This document shows, piece after piece, positions 44,142-53,004 of a DNA stretch of 64,000 bases (position 1 is its first letter; each line of letters opens with the position of its first letter). A program made the translations under genes and the position numbers. The notes under the pieces were generated by a model. The model had not been told where the DNA came from and ran no database searches. It was given only the letters and a program-made list of their open reading frames with translations. This DNA comes from Jiangella alba (GTDB lineage Bacteria > Actinomycetota > Actinomycetes > Jiangellales > Jiangellaceae): NCBI RefSeq assembly GCF_900106035.1, contig NZ_FNUC01000004.1:992001-1056000 (forward strand), in the 5' to 3' direction.

Positions 44142-44405
44142 TCACTGCAGGGTCGGCGTGGTGACGTCCGGACCGTCGTTCCAGTCGCGGGCCAGCTCGG
44201 CGGCGATGTCGAGGGCGGCGTTGACGGCGGCCGCGCCACCGCCCTTGGTGGCCGCCGCGTAGCCCGCGATGAACGCCGTCACCGGCGCGGCGGGCCGCTC
44301 GACCGTGTGCGCGGCGTCGCGGGCGAGGTCGAGGATGCCGCCGACGTCGACGTCGTCGACCGGTACCCCCAGACGTTCACACAACGCGCTCACCCAGCTG
44401 TCCAT
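44142..44405 (-). CDS. DUF6457 family protein
   Basis: 87 residues, short helical protein (MDSWVSALCERLGVPVDDVD, GILDLARDAAHTVERPAAPV, TAFIAGYAAATKGGG). DUF6457 is a small actinobacterial family found beside molybdenum-cofactor genes, as here, so it probably serves cofactor synthesis or a molybdoenzyme; its function is unknown. GGAGGAAGG stands 7 bases before the ATG. Confidence 0.85.
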   Translation of the reverse strand: MDSWVSALCERLGVPVDDVDVGGILDLARDAAHTVERPAAPVTAFIAGYAAATKGGGAAAVNAALDIAAELARDWNDGPDVTTPTLQ

Positions 44406-44447
44406 GTCACGTACCTTCCTCCCGCCGTCCGGCCCATCCTCCACTGA

Positions 44448-45020
44448 TCATGGCCGCCATCGGGCCAGGTCGCCCGGCGTGTCGATGTCCGCGGCGCCGC
44501 CGTCGTCCGGCAGCGTCGCCACGCGCAGGCGTTCCAGCAGCGCGCGGACCGGCCGGTCCCGCGGGTCGCCGACGGCGTCCAGGGCGGCCCGCAGCGGCTC
44601 GATCCGGTACGCCGCCACCAGCGGCTGTACCCAGCCGGAGGCATCGACGACGGCGACGGCGTCGACGTTCTGCTCCAGCCCGGCGAGCAGCCGCCCGACC
44701 AGCACCGACGACACCCGCGGGAGGTCCGCGGCGAGGACGACGACGGCGTCCGGCGCGACGTCCAGGGCGGCCAGGCCGGCGCTGAGCCCGGCCAGCGGGC
44801 CGCCGCCGGGCGGGTCTTCCCGGGTCCACGTGACCGGGGTGGACGTGTCGCGCCGCGGGCCGGCGACGACCACCTGCGCCGCGCCCGCGCCGTCTGCCGC
44901 GGCGACCGCGCGATCCAGCAGTGTCTGCCCGCCGACGACGAGCGCGGGCTTGTCCGTCCCGCCGAGCCGCCGCCCGGCCCCGCCCGCGAGGATCACCGCC
45001 GCCCAGGGCCCCGCGATCAT
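44448..45020 (-). CDS. mobA: Molybdenum cofactor guanylyltransferase (MobA)
   Basis: 190 residues. The nucleotide-binding loop AAVILAGGAGRRLGGTDKPA (Gly-rich, with Lys) and metal-binding VVLAADLPRVS are the key MobA motifs; the acceptor-side PLVAAYRIEPL is also typical. MobA attaches GMP to molybdopterin to make the bis-MGD cofactor. Some family members instead handle other nucleotidyl transfers, so the exact product is inferred. It overlaps the upstream nitrilase by 4 bases (ATGA) and DUF6457 follows 43 bases after. Confidence 0.86.
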   Translation of the reverse strand: MIAGPWAAVILAGGAGRRLGGTDKPALVVGGQTLLDRAVAAADGAGAAQVVVAGPRRDTSTPVTWTREDPPGGGPLAGLSAGLAALDVAPDAVVVLAADLPRVSSVLVGRLLAGLEQNVDAVAVVDASGWVQPLVAAYRIEPLRAALDAVGDPRDRPVRALLERLRVATLPDDGGAADIDTPGDLARWRP

Positions 45021-45796
45021 GGGGCCGGCCAGCTCCGCCGGTGCCGCAGCGCCGGGTTGCGCTCACGTGCCGCCGCGAGGCGCGCCGGGTCCAGCGAAGC
45101 GGCCAGCCGGCCCTCCTCGTCGCCCAGCGCGGCGACCACGACGCCGAGCGGGTCGACCAGCTGGCTGAGCCCGCAGTACGCGCGCCCGGTCTGCGCCGCC
45201 GCGGCGACGTAGACGGTGTTCTCGATCGCCCGCGCCCGCAGCAGCGTCTGCCAGTGGTCCTCCTTCAGCGGCCCGCGCACCCACGCGGCCGGGACGACGA
45301 ACACGTCGGCGCCGGCGTCGACCAGCGCCCGGCCCTGTTCCGGGAAGCGCAGGTCGTAGCAGGTCAGCAGGCCGAGCCGAACACCGTCGACGGTGACGAC
45401 GGCGGGCACGGCGTCGCCGGCGCGCAGCCGGTCGGACTCGCGGTAGCCGAAGGAGTCGTACAGGTGCGCCTTGCGATACGTCGCCAGCACGGCGCCATCG
45501 GTACCCACCGCGACCAGCGTGTTGTACGGCCGGTCGGGGTCCTCGGAGCGCTCGAACATGCCGCCGACGACGACGGCGCCGGACGACCGCGCCACCGCGG
45601 CGAGCGTCGCCACGAACGGGCCGTCCAGCGGCTGCGCGACGGGGCCGAGCGGCAGTGCGGGGTCGCCGAAGTCGTGCATGACCGCCTCCGGCAGCACGAC
45701 GAGATCGGCCTCGACGCCGTCGGTCAGCCGCCGGATCGCCGCCGTGTTCTCGGCGACGTCGGTGCCCGCCGCCAGCTGGACCAGTGCTACCCACAT
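45017..45796 (-). CDS. Carbon-nitrogen hydrolase (nitrilase superfamily)
   Basis: 259 residues with the Glu-Lys-Cys triad: Glu37 (VVLPEAVMHDFG), Lys109 (ATYRKAHLYDSFG) and Cys146 (LLTCYDLRFPEQG). It resembles the omega-amidase/NIT-type branch (AWVRGPLKEDHWQTLLRARA). TTTAAT stands 6 bases upstream of the ATG. It is the second gene of an apparent operon: hydroxyacid dehydrogenase, this gene, mobA, DUF6457. Substrate unknown. Confidence 0.92.
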   Translation of the reverse strand: MWVALVQLAAGTDVAENTAAIRRLTDGVEADLVVLPEAVMHDFGDPALPLGPVAQPLDGPFVATLAAVARSSGAVVVGGMFERSEDPDRPYNTLVAVGTDGAVLATYRKAHLYDSFGYRESDRLRAGDAVPAVVTVDGVRLGLLTCYDLRFPEQGRALVDAGADVFVVPAAWVRGPLKEDHWQTLLRARAIENTVYVAAAAQTGRAYCGLSQLVDPLGVVVAALGDEEGRLAASLDPARLAAARERNPALRHRRSWPAP

Positions 45797-45803
45797 ACGG
45801 TCA

Positions 45804-46742
45804 TTAAAGCGGCACCGGCGTCGCCAGCGTCCCGTCGGCCAGGAACCGCTCGAGGTTGCGCAGCACCAGCTGCGCCATCGCTTCGCGCGTCTCGACCGTC
45901 GCACTGCCGATGTGCGGCAGCAGCACGACGTTGTCCAGCGCGAACAGCTCTTCCGGCACGTGCGGCTCGTCGGTGAACACGTCCAGCGCGGCGCCGCCCA
46001 GCGCGCCCGACGTCAGCGCGGCCACCAGCGCGTCCTGGTCGACGACGCTGCCGCGCGCGACGTTGACGAGGAAGCCGGACGGCCCGAGCGCCGCGATGAC
46101 CTCGGCGGAGACCAGCGCCTGGGTGCCGGGGCCACCGGGGGTGACGACGATGAGCGCGTCGGCCGACCGGGCCAGCTCCACCGGCGAGGCCGCATACGCG
46201 TACGGGACGTCGTCGACGCGGCGGCGGTTGTGGTAGCTGACGGTGCAGCCGAACGCCTCGAGCCGGTGCGCGATGGCGGCGCCGATGCGGCCGAGCCCGA
46301 GGATGCCGACCCGGGTGCCGCTGACCCGGCGTCGCAGCGGCGCCTTCTCGCCGGCCGCCCACGCGCCACGGCGGACGAACCGGTCGCCGGCGGACAGACC
46401 GCGGAACACGTCGATCAGCCCGCCGACGGCGAGGTCGGCGACGCAGTCGGTGAGCACGTCGGGGGTGTTGCTGAGCGCGATGCCGCGCGGCCTCAGCGCC
46501 GCGACGTCGACCGCGTCGTAGCCCACGCCGAGGTTGATGACGGCGGCCAGCCGCGGCAGCGCGCCGATCAGCTCGGCGTCCATGCCGGCCCCGGTGACCG
46601 CGACGGTGACGTCGGGGCCGTGCTCGTCGAGGAACGCCGCCCGCTGCGGGCCGGACGGCAGCCGCAGCGCCCCGTACGTCGCCAGTCCTCGCTCGGCTGT
46701 CGGATGGAGCCCGCCCACCTGCAGAATCACGCCGTCAGTCAC
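45804..46742 (-). CDS. D-2-hydroxyacid dehydrogenase (glyoxylate/hydroxypyruvate reductase type)
   Basis: 312 residues. The NAD(P)-binding GILGLGRIGAAIAHRLEAFG is followed by a basic NRRR stretch that favours NADPH. The catalytic Arg, Glu and His are in LVNVARGSVVD, DVFTDEPHVP and LLPHIGSAT. It reduces 2-keto acids such as glyoxylate or hydroxypyruvate. AGCGTA on the plus strand is the complement of a TACGCT box 7 bases before the GTG start. 7 bases separate it from the nitrilase. Confidence 0.93.
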   Translation of the reverse strand: MTDGVILQVGGLHPTAERGLATYGALRLPSGPQRAAFLDEHGPDVTVAVTGAGMDAELIGALPRLAAVINLGVGYDAVDVAALRPRGIALSNTPDVLTDCVADLAVGGLIDVFRGLSAGDRFVRRGAWAAGEKAPLRRRVSGTRVGILGLGRIGAAIAHRLEAFGCTVSYHNRRRVDDVPYAYAASPVELARSADALIVVTPGGPGTQALVSAEVIAALGPSGFLVNVARGSVVDQDALVAALTSGALGGAALDVFTDEPHVPEELFALDNVVLLPHIGSATVETREAMAQLVLRNLERFLADGTLATPVPL

Positions 46743-46825
46743 GGGCGCCAGCGTACAAGCCAGTGTTCACACCGCCGTCACCTGCCCGAACACCGGCCCT
46801 TACATGATCGTCCTTGACTCGAGCC

Positions 46826-46966
46826 ATGGACCTCAGAGACCGCGAAGTCCGGCTCACCGACGGCAACATCGTGCTCAACGAGCACGCCGACGACGCCGGG
46901 CTGTGCGCCGTCTGCGGCTCGGCCTGGCCCTGCGACGCCACGCTGCTGGTGAGCGACCTGTACTGA
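46826..46966 (+). CDS. Small CxxC protein, 46 residues
   Basis: MDLRDREVRLTDGNIVLNEH, followed by ADDAGLCAVCGSAWPCDATLLVSDLY (read in two pieces): a CAVC...C arrangement that could bind zinc or iron-sulfur. No strong ribosome site; TTGACT 12 bases before the ATG is not at -35 distance. Codon use fits the neighbours. It lies alone between the divergent dehydrogenase and DUF389. The prediction is moderate because the frame is short. Confidence 0.5.
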   Translation: MDLRDREVRLTDGNIVLNEHADDAGLCAVCGSAWPCDATLLVSDLY

Positions 46967-46997
46967 CCCGCGCCCGCTGCGCCCTTACGATGGCGCC

Positions 46998-47948
46998 GTG
47001 CTGCACCTGCGCGTCACGTCGCCCGCCGAGACGACCGACCGCATCGTCGAGCTGCTGGACGAGTGCCCGGGCGTGGCCAGCATCGCCGTCCTGCGCGGCG
47101 CGTCCGTGCGCCCCGAAGGCGACCTCGTGCTGGCCGAACTGGCCCGCGAGTCCGCCGAGGGGATGATCCAGGCGCTGCGCGAGCTGGGCGTCGACCAGAC
47201 CGGCACCATCGCGCTCGAGTCGGTCGAGACGTCGGTCTCGGCGGCCGCCGAGCGGGCCGAGGACGAGGCGCCCGGCGAGGGCGCCGACGCCGTCATCTGG
47301 GAGCAGGTCGTGCGCCGCGCCGACGAGGACTCGGTGCTGTCGAACACGTTCGTCTGGTTCCTCAGCCTGGCCGCCGTGCTGGCCGCCATCGCGATCGTGC
47401 TCGACTCCGCCATCCTGGTGGTCGGCGCGATGGTCGTCGGGCCGGAGTTCGGCCCGCTCGCGGGCATCGCCGTGGGCCTGGTGCACCGGCGGTTCAGCAT
47501 CGTGCGACAGGGGTTGGTCACCCTGGTGGTGGGGTTCGCCATCGCGATCACCGTGACCACCGTGCTCGGCCTGGTGGCGTCGTGGGCAGGCTGGATCGAC
47601 GCATCGGTGCTGACGACCGACCGGCCGTTGACCGGGTTCATCTGGCATCCGGACCGGTGGTCGTTCGTCGTGGCGTTCATCGCCGGGATCGCCGGCATCC
47701 TGTCGCTCACGTCCGCGAAGTCGGGCGCGCTGGTGGGCGTGTTCATCTCGGTGACGACCGTCCCCGCCGCCGGGAACCTGGGACTGGCCCTGGCTCTCGG
47801 TGACGGCGCCGAGGTCGGCGGCGCGGCCGCTCAGCTCGGCATCAACCTGGCCGCGATCGTGCTGGCCGGAATCCTGACCCTCATCGCGTTGAAGGCGAGC
47901 ACCGGCCGGCTGCCGCGGCTCAGTGCTGGACGGACGCCCGCCGCATGA
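46998..47948 (+). CDS. DUF389 membrane protein
   Basis: 316 residues. A soluble N-terminal ferredoxin-like part (LHLRVTSPAETTDRIVELLD) is followed by about six membrane helices with the DUF389 core (VLDSAILVVGAMVVGPEFGP, LAGIAVGLVHRR; SAKSGALVGVFISVTTVPAA). The family is uncharacterised. TACGAT lies 6 bases before the GTG, so a leaderless start is likely. Its last 29 bases overlap the convergent GrpB-like gene. Confidence 0.88.
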   Translation: MLHLRVTSPAETTDRIVELLDECPGVASIAVLRGASVRPEGDLVLAELARESAEGMIQALRELGVDQTGTIALESVETSVSAAAERAEDEAPGEGADAVIWEQVVRRADEDSVLSNTFVWFLSLAAVLAAIAIVLDSAILVVGAMVVGPEFGPLAGIAVGLVHRRFSIVRQGLVTLVVGFAIAITVTTVLGLVASWAGWIDASVLTTDRPLTGFIWHPDRWSFVVAFIAGIAGILSLTSAKSGALVGVFISVTTVPAAGNLGLALALGDGAEVGGAAAQLGINLAAIVLAGILTLIALKASTGRLPRLSAGRTPAA

Positions 47949-48474
47949 TGTCTTCGATGAACGGCGCCTTGCCCGCGCGGTAGGCGGGGCGGTCGTCGTG
48001 GTGCACGGCCGCCAGGCTCTGCTTGATCTCGGCGTAGCGCCGCGCGTCGTCGGGGTGGTGGCGCAGGTGGTCGCGGAAGGCCAGGCAGTCGCGGCCGAGC
48101 TGCGAGACGTACTCGACGACGTGCAGGTGGTGCGTGCGCCAGGCCGGTTCCGGGAAGCAGAACGACCAGCGCCGCAACTCTTCGTCGCCGGCCTCGGCCA
48201 CCTGGGTCCAGCCGATCTCCCGCATCGCGGCGACGGCGCCCTGGGCCTGCTCGTAGGAGGGCACCATGGCCATCATGTCGATGATGGGCTTGGCCGGCAG
48301 GCCCGGCACGGCCGTGCTGCCGACGTGCTCGACCGAGCCGATCAGCCACGGACGCAGGGCCGGTTCGACCTGCTGGCGCTGCTGCTCGAACGACTCGGGC
48401 CACGCGGTGTCGTAAGGATGGATGTCTATCGGGTCGCGGCGCACAGCATCGTGCGCAGCCTCACTCTCGTGCAT
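47920..48474 (-). CDS. GrpB-family nucleotidyltransferase-like protein
   Basis: 184 residues of the UPF0157/GrpB family (nucleotidyltransferase fold): IDIHPYDTAWPESFEQQRQQ, IGSVEHVGSTAVPGLPAKPI, IDMMAMVP, with the Gly-Ser and Asp residues typical of the fold. Some homologues carry a dephospho-CoA kinase; here the domain is alone. TATGGT is 6 bases upstream of the ATG. Confidence 0.88.
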   Translation of the reverse strand: MHESEAAHDAVRRDPIDIHPYDTAWPESFEQQRQQVEPALRPWLIGSVEHVGSTAVPGLPAKPIIDMMAMVPSYEQAQGAVAAMREIGWTQVAEAGDEELRRWSFCFPEPAWRTHHLHVVEYVSQLGRDCLAFRDHLRHHPDDARRYAEIKQSLAAVHHDDRPAYRAGKAPFIEDIMRRASVQH

Positions 48475-48547
48475 GCTTCGACCATAGCCCTCCAACCCCT
48501 GTCGTGACGCATGGGATTCGCAGGATCGTCCGGAGTTACGACCCTGT

Positions 48548-49567
48548 TCACGACCCGGACCGCGACCCGGCGGTCGTCCGCAGGTCGGGGTCGATCATGC
48601 CGGCCCGTTTCACGGTGCGCAGCGCCACCGCGACGTCGGCGTGGATCAGCCCGGGCAGGTGGCCGACGGTCTCGGAGAGGAACTCGTAGAGCGCGCTGTC
48701 GCTGGCCACGGCGATCTCGCCGCAGAGGTTGCGGTCGCCGGTGGTGGCCGCGATCATCACCACGCTGCGGTGCCGGGCCAGGATCTCGCCGGCGAGGCCG
48801 ATCTTCGTCGGGTTGATGGTGAGCCACACGAACGCGTTGACCGTCAGCCCCAGCACCTCCGGCTCGACGACGGTGCGCATGCGCAGCACGCCCTGGGCCA
48901 TCAGCGTCTCGGTGCGCCGGCGGGCCGTGCTCGGTGTGACGCCGCACCGGGCGGCGAGGTCCTGCCAGCTGATCCGGCCGTCGTCGATGAGCACGGCGAC
49001 GAGATGCTCGTCCAGCTCGGACAGCGGCGCGGCCTCGTCGGGCTCGGGGTGCTCGCTCCACCGGTCGCGCCGCTCGGCCCGCAGCTCGGCGACGACGGTG
49101 TCGGGGAGCAGTCCGGGGTTCCAGCCGTGCGGGGTGGAGAACCGCCGGATCACCTGGTTGCTGAACGTCGCCATGACGCCGTCGAACCGCGGCAGCTCGT
49201 GCATCATCAGCCGGTAGAGGTGCTCGTTGGAGGTGTAGGCGATCTCGGCGACGCAGTCGACGCTGCCGGTGAGCACCTTGACCGAGCCGGTCTCGTCCCA
49301 CTGCGCCAGCGGCAGCGCCAGCTCGTCGGCCGCGCCGGGCGCGCACCGCAGCCGCACGAACACCGACCGCGCCCGGTGGCTGATCTGCGAGTCGATCGCG
49401 CCGACGACGCGGACGGCGCCGGCGCGCCGCAGCCGGGCCAGCCGCCGCGACACCGTCGCCTCGGAGCTGCGCACCGCCTGCCCGATGACGGCGTGGGTGG
49501 CCCGCGGCTGCGCCAGCAGGGCGCCGATGACCAGACGGTCGAGTTCGTCGATCTTCACCGAATCCAT
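48548..49567 (-). CDS. Lrp/AsnC-family regulator with two HTH-RAM modules
   Basis: 339 residues, twice the normal size. Module 1 has an AsnC HTH (IDELDRLVIGALLAQPRATH, QAVRSSEATVSRRLARLRRA) with a RAM-like domain; module 2 has a second HTH (LSELDEHLVAVLIDDGRISW, DLAARCGVTPSTARRRTETL) and RAM domain. I chose the ATG at 49567 with AAGGCGG upstream; GTG 49570 is possible. It diverges from the sugar ABC/sulfatase operon and probably regulates it. Double-module AsnC proteins are known in actinobacteria. Confidence 0.88.
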   Translation of the reverse strand: MDSVKIDELDRLVIGALLAQPRATHAVIGQAVRSSEATVSRRLARLRRAGAVRVVGAIDSQISHRARSVFVRLRCAPGAADELALPLAQWDETGSVKVLTGSVDCVAEIAYTSNEHLYRLMMHELPRFDGVMATFSNQVIRRFSTPHGWNPGLLPDTVVAELRAERRDRWSEHPEPDEAAPLSELDEHLVAVLIDDGRISWQDLAARCGVTPSTARRRTETLMAQGVLRMRTVVEPEVLGLTVNAFVWLTINPTKIGLAGEILARHRSVVMIAATTGDRNLCGEIAVASDSALYEFLSETVGHLPGLIHADVAVALRTVKRAGMIDPDLRTTAGSRSGS

Positions 49568-49588
49568 CACATCACCGCCTTGTGTTCA

Positions 49589-49631
49589 TGATTCCTTGCA
49601 CATCTTGTCCATTCGTTGACACCTTGAATCA
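49589..49631. promoter_or_regulatory. Divergent promoter region with GATTC inverted pair
   Basis: TGATTC (49589-49594) and GAATCA (49626-49631) form an inverted pair 31 bases apart, and TTGACA (49614-49619) is a good -35 box for the binding-protein gene, although a matching -10 is not obvious. It lies between asnC and the ABC operon, so it is where the AsnC protein would bind. Weak. Confidence 0.35.
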
Positions 49632-49689
49632 CCGATCCCAACCATGGTGCCCCATATTCGGCAGGCGCTTCACGAGGAGGGACGGCATC

Positions 49690-51090
49690 ATGTGGCGACG
49701 ACCTCTGACCGCACTCGCGGTGATCGGCCTGGTCGCGGCAGGCTGCTCCGGCGACGACGACGGCGAGAGCGCGGGCTCCGGCGAGGGCGGCGGCAGCATC
49801 ACCCTGTGGACGGTCTACGACACCGCCGACCGCATGGCGACGATGCAGCAGGTGCTGGCCGACTTCACCGAGCAGTCCGGCATCGACGTCGAACTGGTCG
49901 GCGTCAGCGCACCCGACCTCACGCAGGCCATGGTGTCGGCGGCCGCCGCCGGTGACCTGCCGGACGTCGTCGTGCACGGCGTAGAGGTGGCCGCCGGCTG
50001 GGTCGACGAGGGCATCCTCGACCCCGTCGTGGCCAGCGAGATGATCGACGAGCTGGGCACCGACACGTTCAACGAGAGCGCGCTGGACCTCATCCGCGTC
50101 GACGCCGAGGGCGAGTACGCCTCCGTGCCGTCCGACGGCTGGGGCCAGATGATCTTCTACCGGAACGACCTGTTCGAGGCCGCCGGGCTGGAGGAGCCGA
50201 CGACGTACGAGAACGTGCTGGCAGCGGCCGAGACGCTCAACGGCCAGGACGGCGCCTCCGGCTTCGCGCTGGGCAGCACCGGCGGCGACGGCTTCACCAT
50301 GCAGGTCTTCGAGCACGTCGCGCTGGCCAACGACTGCCAGCTCGTCGACGACGACGGAGAGGTGACGCTGGACAGCCCCGAGTGCGAGGAGGCGATCCAG
50401 TTCTACGTCGACCTCGCGCAGTACGCGCCCGCCGGCGCCGGCGACGTCGACACCACCCGGGCCAACTACCTGGCCGGGCAGACCGCCATGACGTCGTGGT
50501 CGCCGCACCTGCTCGACGAGCTGGCCGGGCTGTTCCCGGACACGCCGCTGACCTGCGCCGAGTGCGCCGCCGACCAGCAGTGGCTGGTCGACCGCACCAC
50601 CATCCTGCCGCTGTTCCAGGGCCCGTCCGGCGACGAGCCGACCCAGTTCGGCCTCACCATCAACCTCGGCATCACGTCGTCGGCCGACACCGAGCCGTCC
50701 AAGGAGCTCGTCCGCTACCTGCTCGGTGACGGGTACATGGGCTTCCTGTCCATCTCGCCGGAGGGCCGGTTCCCGATGCGCAACGGCCCGGAGGCCGGCG
50801 ACACGACCTACGTCGACGGCTGGACCGGCCTCGCGGTCGGCTCCGGGCAGGCGCAGCTCAGCGTCGGCGAACTGTACGGCGACGACGCGGTGCAGACCAT
50901 CACCGAGGGCGCCACCGGGTTCGAGCGCTGGGGCTTCCCGCAGGGACAGGGCGCGCTGGTCACCGCGATGTACGGCGACCTCGAGCTGACGAACATCCTG
51001 CGCGAGGCGCTGGACGGCACCCTCACGCCGGCCGAGGCGGCCGCGCAGATGGACGAGAGCGCCACGCAACTCCAGTCCGAACTGAGCTGA
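49690..51090 (+). CDS. ABC sugar transporter, substrate-binding lipoprotein (second system)
   Basis: 466 residues. Lipobox LVAAGC with an acidic linker (SGDDDGESAGSGEGGG), then a family 1 solute-binding fold (SITLWTVYDTADRMATMQQV, SDGWGQMIFYRNDLFEAAGL, GLTINLGITSSADTEPSKEL). The ATG (MWRRPLTALAVIG) has GAGGAGGGA 8 bases upstream. It heads an operon with two permeases, an oxidoreductase and a sulfatase. No ATPase is linked. Sulfated or otherwise modified sugars are the suggested ligand. Confidence 0.92.
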   Translation: MWRRPLTALAVIGLVAAGCSGDDDGESAGSGEGGGSITLWTVYDTADRMATMQQVLADFTEQSGIDVELVGVSAPDLTQAMVSAAAAGDLPDVVVHGVEVAAGWVDEGILDPVVASEMIDELGTDTFNESALDLIRVDAEGEYASVPSDGWGQMIFYRNDLFEAAGLEEPTTYENVLAAAETLNGQDGASGFALGSTGGDGFTMQVFEHVALANDCQLVDDDGEVTLDSPECEEAIQFYVDLAQYAPAGAGDVDTTRANYLAGQTAMTSWSPHLLDELAGLFPDTPLTCAECAADQQWLVDRTTILPLFQGPSGDEPTQFGLTINLGITSSADTEPSKELVRYLLGDGYMGFLSISPEGRFPMRNGPEAGDTTYVDGWTGLAVGSGQAQLSVGELYGDDAVQTITEGATGFERWGFPQGQGALVTAMYGDLELTNILREALDGTLTPAEAAAQMDESATQLQSELS

Positions 51091-51095
51091 CGCCC

Positions 51096-52139
51096 ATGGC
51101 CTCCGGACCGATCGCCCCGTCCGCCGCCGACCCGGCCGAGACCGCCACCGGGCCCGGCCGCGGCGGACGGCGCGGACGGCGCGGCCGGCGGGGTGACGGC
51201 CGGCGCGGCCCGTCGCTGCGCGTTCGCGAGGGCCGCGCCGGGCTGGTGCTGGTCAGCCCGACGGTGCTGATCGTGCTGCTGGTGGTCGTGCTGCCGTTCC
51301 TGTGGACGATCCTCATGTCGTTCCAGCGGCTGCGGCTGATCGACCTGCAGAACGTCTTCGACATCACGCTGACGCTGCGCAACTTCGAGACCGTGCTGGG
51401 CAGCTCGGACCTGTGGGAGATGGTCCGCACCACGCTGATCTACAGCATCGGCGGCACGGCGCTGTCCATCGGCGCCGGGCTCGCGACGGCGCTGGCGCTG
51501 CGGCACCGGTTCCCGGGCCGGATGATCATCCGGGCGTTCGTGCTGGTGCCGTACGTCATCCCGGTGGTGTCGGCGGCCCTGGTCTGGCGGACGCTGCTGA
51601 ACCCGCAGTTCGGGCCGGTCAACGTGTTCGGCGTCGACGTACTGGGCTGGGACCAGCCGATCGGGTTCCTCAGCGAGCGGTTCCACCGCATCGAGCTGTT
51701 CGGCGTCGGGTTCGACGCCCCCATCGCGCTGCTCTCCGTCATCGCGTTCGAGGCGTGGAAGACGTTCCCGCTGGCGTTCTTGTTCATCCTGGCCCGGTTG
51801 CAGGGGCTGCCGCGCGATCTGGAGGAGGCGGCCCGCGTCGACGGCGCCACCCCGCTGCAGCGGTTCCGGTACGTCATCGCGCCGCAGCTGTCCGGCGTCA
51901 TCGCGCTGCTGGTGCTGCTGCGGTTCATCTGGACGTTCCAGAACTTCAACGACGTGTACCTGCTGACCCGCGGCGCCGCCGGCACCGAGGTCGTCGCGGT
52001 GCAGGTCTACCAGTACCTGGTGGCACGCAACGACGTCGGCGGGGCGGCCGCGCTCGGCCTGCTGATGTCCGTCGTGCTGATCATCGCGTTCGCCGTCTAC
52101 TACCGGTACGGCGTGCTCAAGCAGGAGTCGGAGGACTGA
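51096..52139 (+). CDS. ABC sugar transporter permease
   Basis: 347 residues. The first about 45 residues are Gly/Arg-rich and cytoplasmic (GPGRGGRRGRRGRRGDGRRG), before six membrane helices. The EAA loop is DLEEAARVDGATPLQRFRYV followed by IAPQL. The basic N-terminal extension is longer than usual for this family. The start ATG is 5 bases after the binding-protein stop; its stop overlaps the next gene (TGATG). Confidence 0.92.
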   Translation: MASGPIAPSAADPAETATGPGRGGRRGRRGRRGDGRRGPSLRVREGRAGLVLVSPTVLIVLLVVVLPFLWTILMSFQRLRLIDLQNVFDITLTLRNFETVLGSSDLWEMVRTTLIYSIGGTALSIGAGLATALALRHRFPGRMIIRAFVLVPYVIPVVSAALVWRTLLNPQFGPVNVFGVDVLGWDQPIGFLSERFHRIELFGVGFDAPIALLSVIAFEAWKTFPLAFLFILARLQGLPRDLEEAARVDGATPLQRFRYVIAPQLSGVIALLVLLRFIWTFQNFNDVYLLTRGAAGTEVVAVQVYQYLVARNDVGGAAALGLLMSVVLIIAFAVYYRYGVLKQESED

Positions 52140-53002
52140 TGGCGTCGCGGGAACGGGTCGAGACCCGGGTGCTCGGCGTCGCGCGAGTGCTCTGGCTGAC
52201 GGTGGTGCTGATCGCCTGCGTGCTGCCGCTGCTCTACATGCTGCTGCTGTCGGTGCGGCCGTTGCAGGCCGTGTTGCAGGACCCGCTCGGCGTGCCGTCG
52301 CCGAGCGAGCTGAACCTGGAGGCGTACCGGAAGGTCATCGCGTCGCCCGAGGACGGCGGGTACGGCCTGCTGTCCTTCTTCGGCAACTCGCTGATCGTCG
52401 CGCTGGGCTCCGTGGTGGCGACCGTGCTGCTGTCGGTGCTCGGGGCGTACGCGGCGACCCGGCTGCGCTTCCCCGGCAAGAACATCATCAACATCTCGTT
52501 CTTCGCCTGCTACATGTTCCCCGGCATCGTCATGGCGATCCCGCTGTTCGTGCTGTTCTCGCGGCTCGGGCTGCGCGGCGAGCTGCCGGCGCTGATCGTC
52601 ATCTACCTGGCGTCGACGGTGCCGGTGTCGGTGTACATGCTGCGCAACTACTTCCGCTCCATCCCGCGCGCACTGGAGGACGCGGCGATGGTCGACGGCT
52701 GTAACCGGGCGCAGGTGATCGTGCGGATCGTGCTGCCGCTGGCCATGCCGTCGATCGCCGCGACCTCGCTGTACGTGTTCATGATCGCCTGGAACGAATA
52801 CCTGTTCGCGCTGCTCTTCCTGCTGGAGAGCCGGGACAACTGGACGGTCTCGCTCGGGCTGGCACAGCTGGACGACATCAGCGTGTCGGCGACCGTCCTG
52901 ATGGCGGGGTCGGTGCTGTTGACGTTGCCGGTCATCGCGCTGTTCTTCGCCGCCGAGCGTCTGTTGGTCGAGGGCCTCACCGCCGGGGCCGAGAAAGGGT
53001 GA
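52139..53002 (+). CDS. ABC sugar transporter permease
   Basis: 287 residues with six membrane helices (VLWLTVVLIACVLPLLYMLL) and the EAA loop ALEDAAMVDGCNRAQVIVRI. It partners with the preceding permease. Start ATG overlaps the upstream TGA by one base. There is no separate ribosome site, so translation is coupled. Confidence 0.92.
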   Translation: MASRERVETRVLGVARVLWLTVVLIACVLPLLYMLLLSVRPLQAVLQDPLGVPSPSELNLEAYRKVIASPEDGGYGLLSFFGNSLIVALGSVVATVLLSVLGAYAATRLRFPGKNIINISFFACYMFPGIVMAIPLFVLFSRLGLRGELPALIVIYLASTVPVSVYMLRNYFRSIPRALEDAAMVDGCNRAQVIVRIVLPLAMPSIAATSLYVFMIAWNEYLFALLFLLESRDNWTVSLGLAQLDDISVSATVLMAGSVLLTLPVIALFFAAERLLVEGLTAGAEKG

Positions 53003-53004
53003 GC

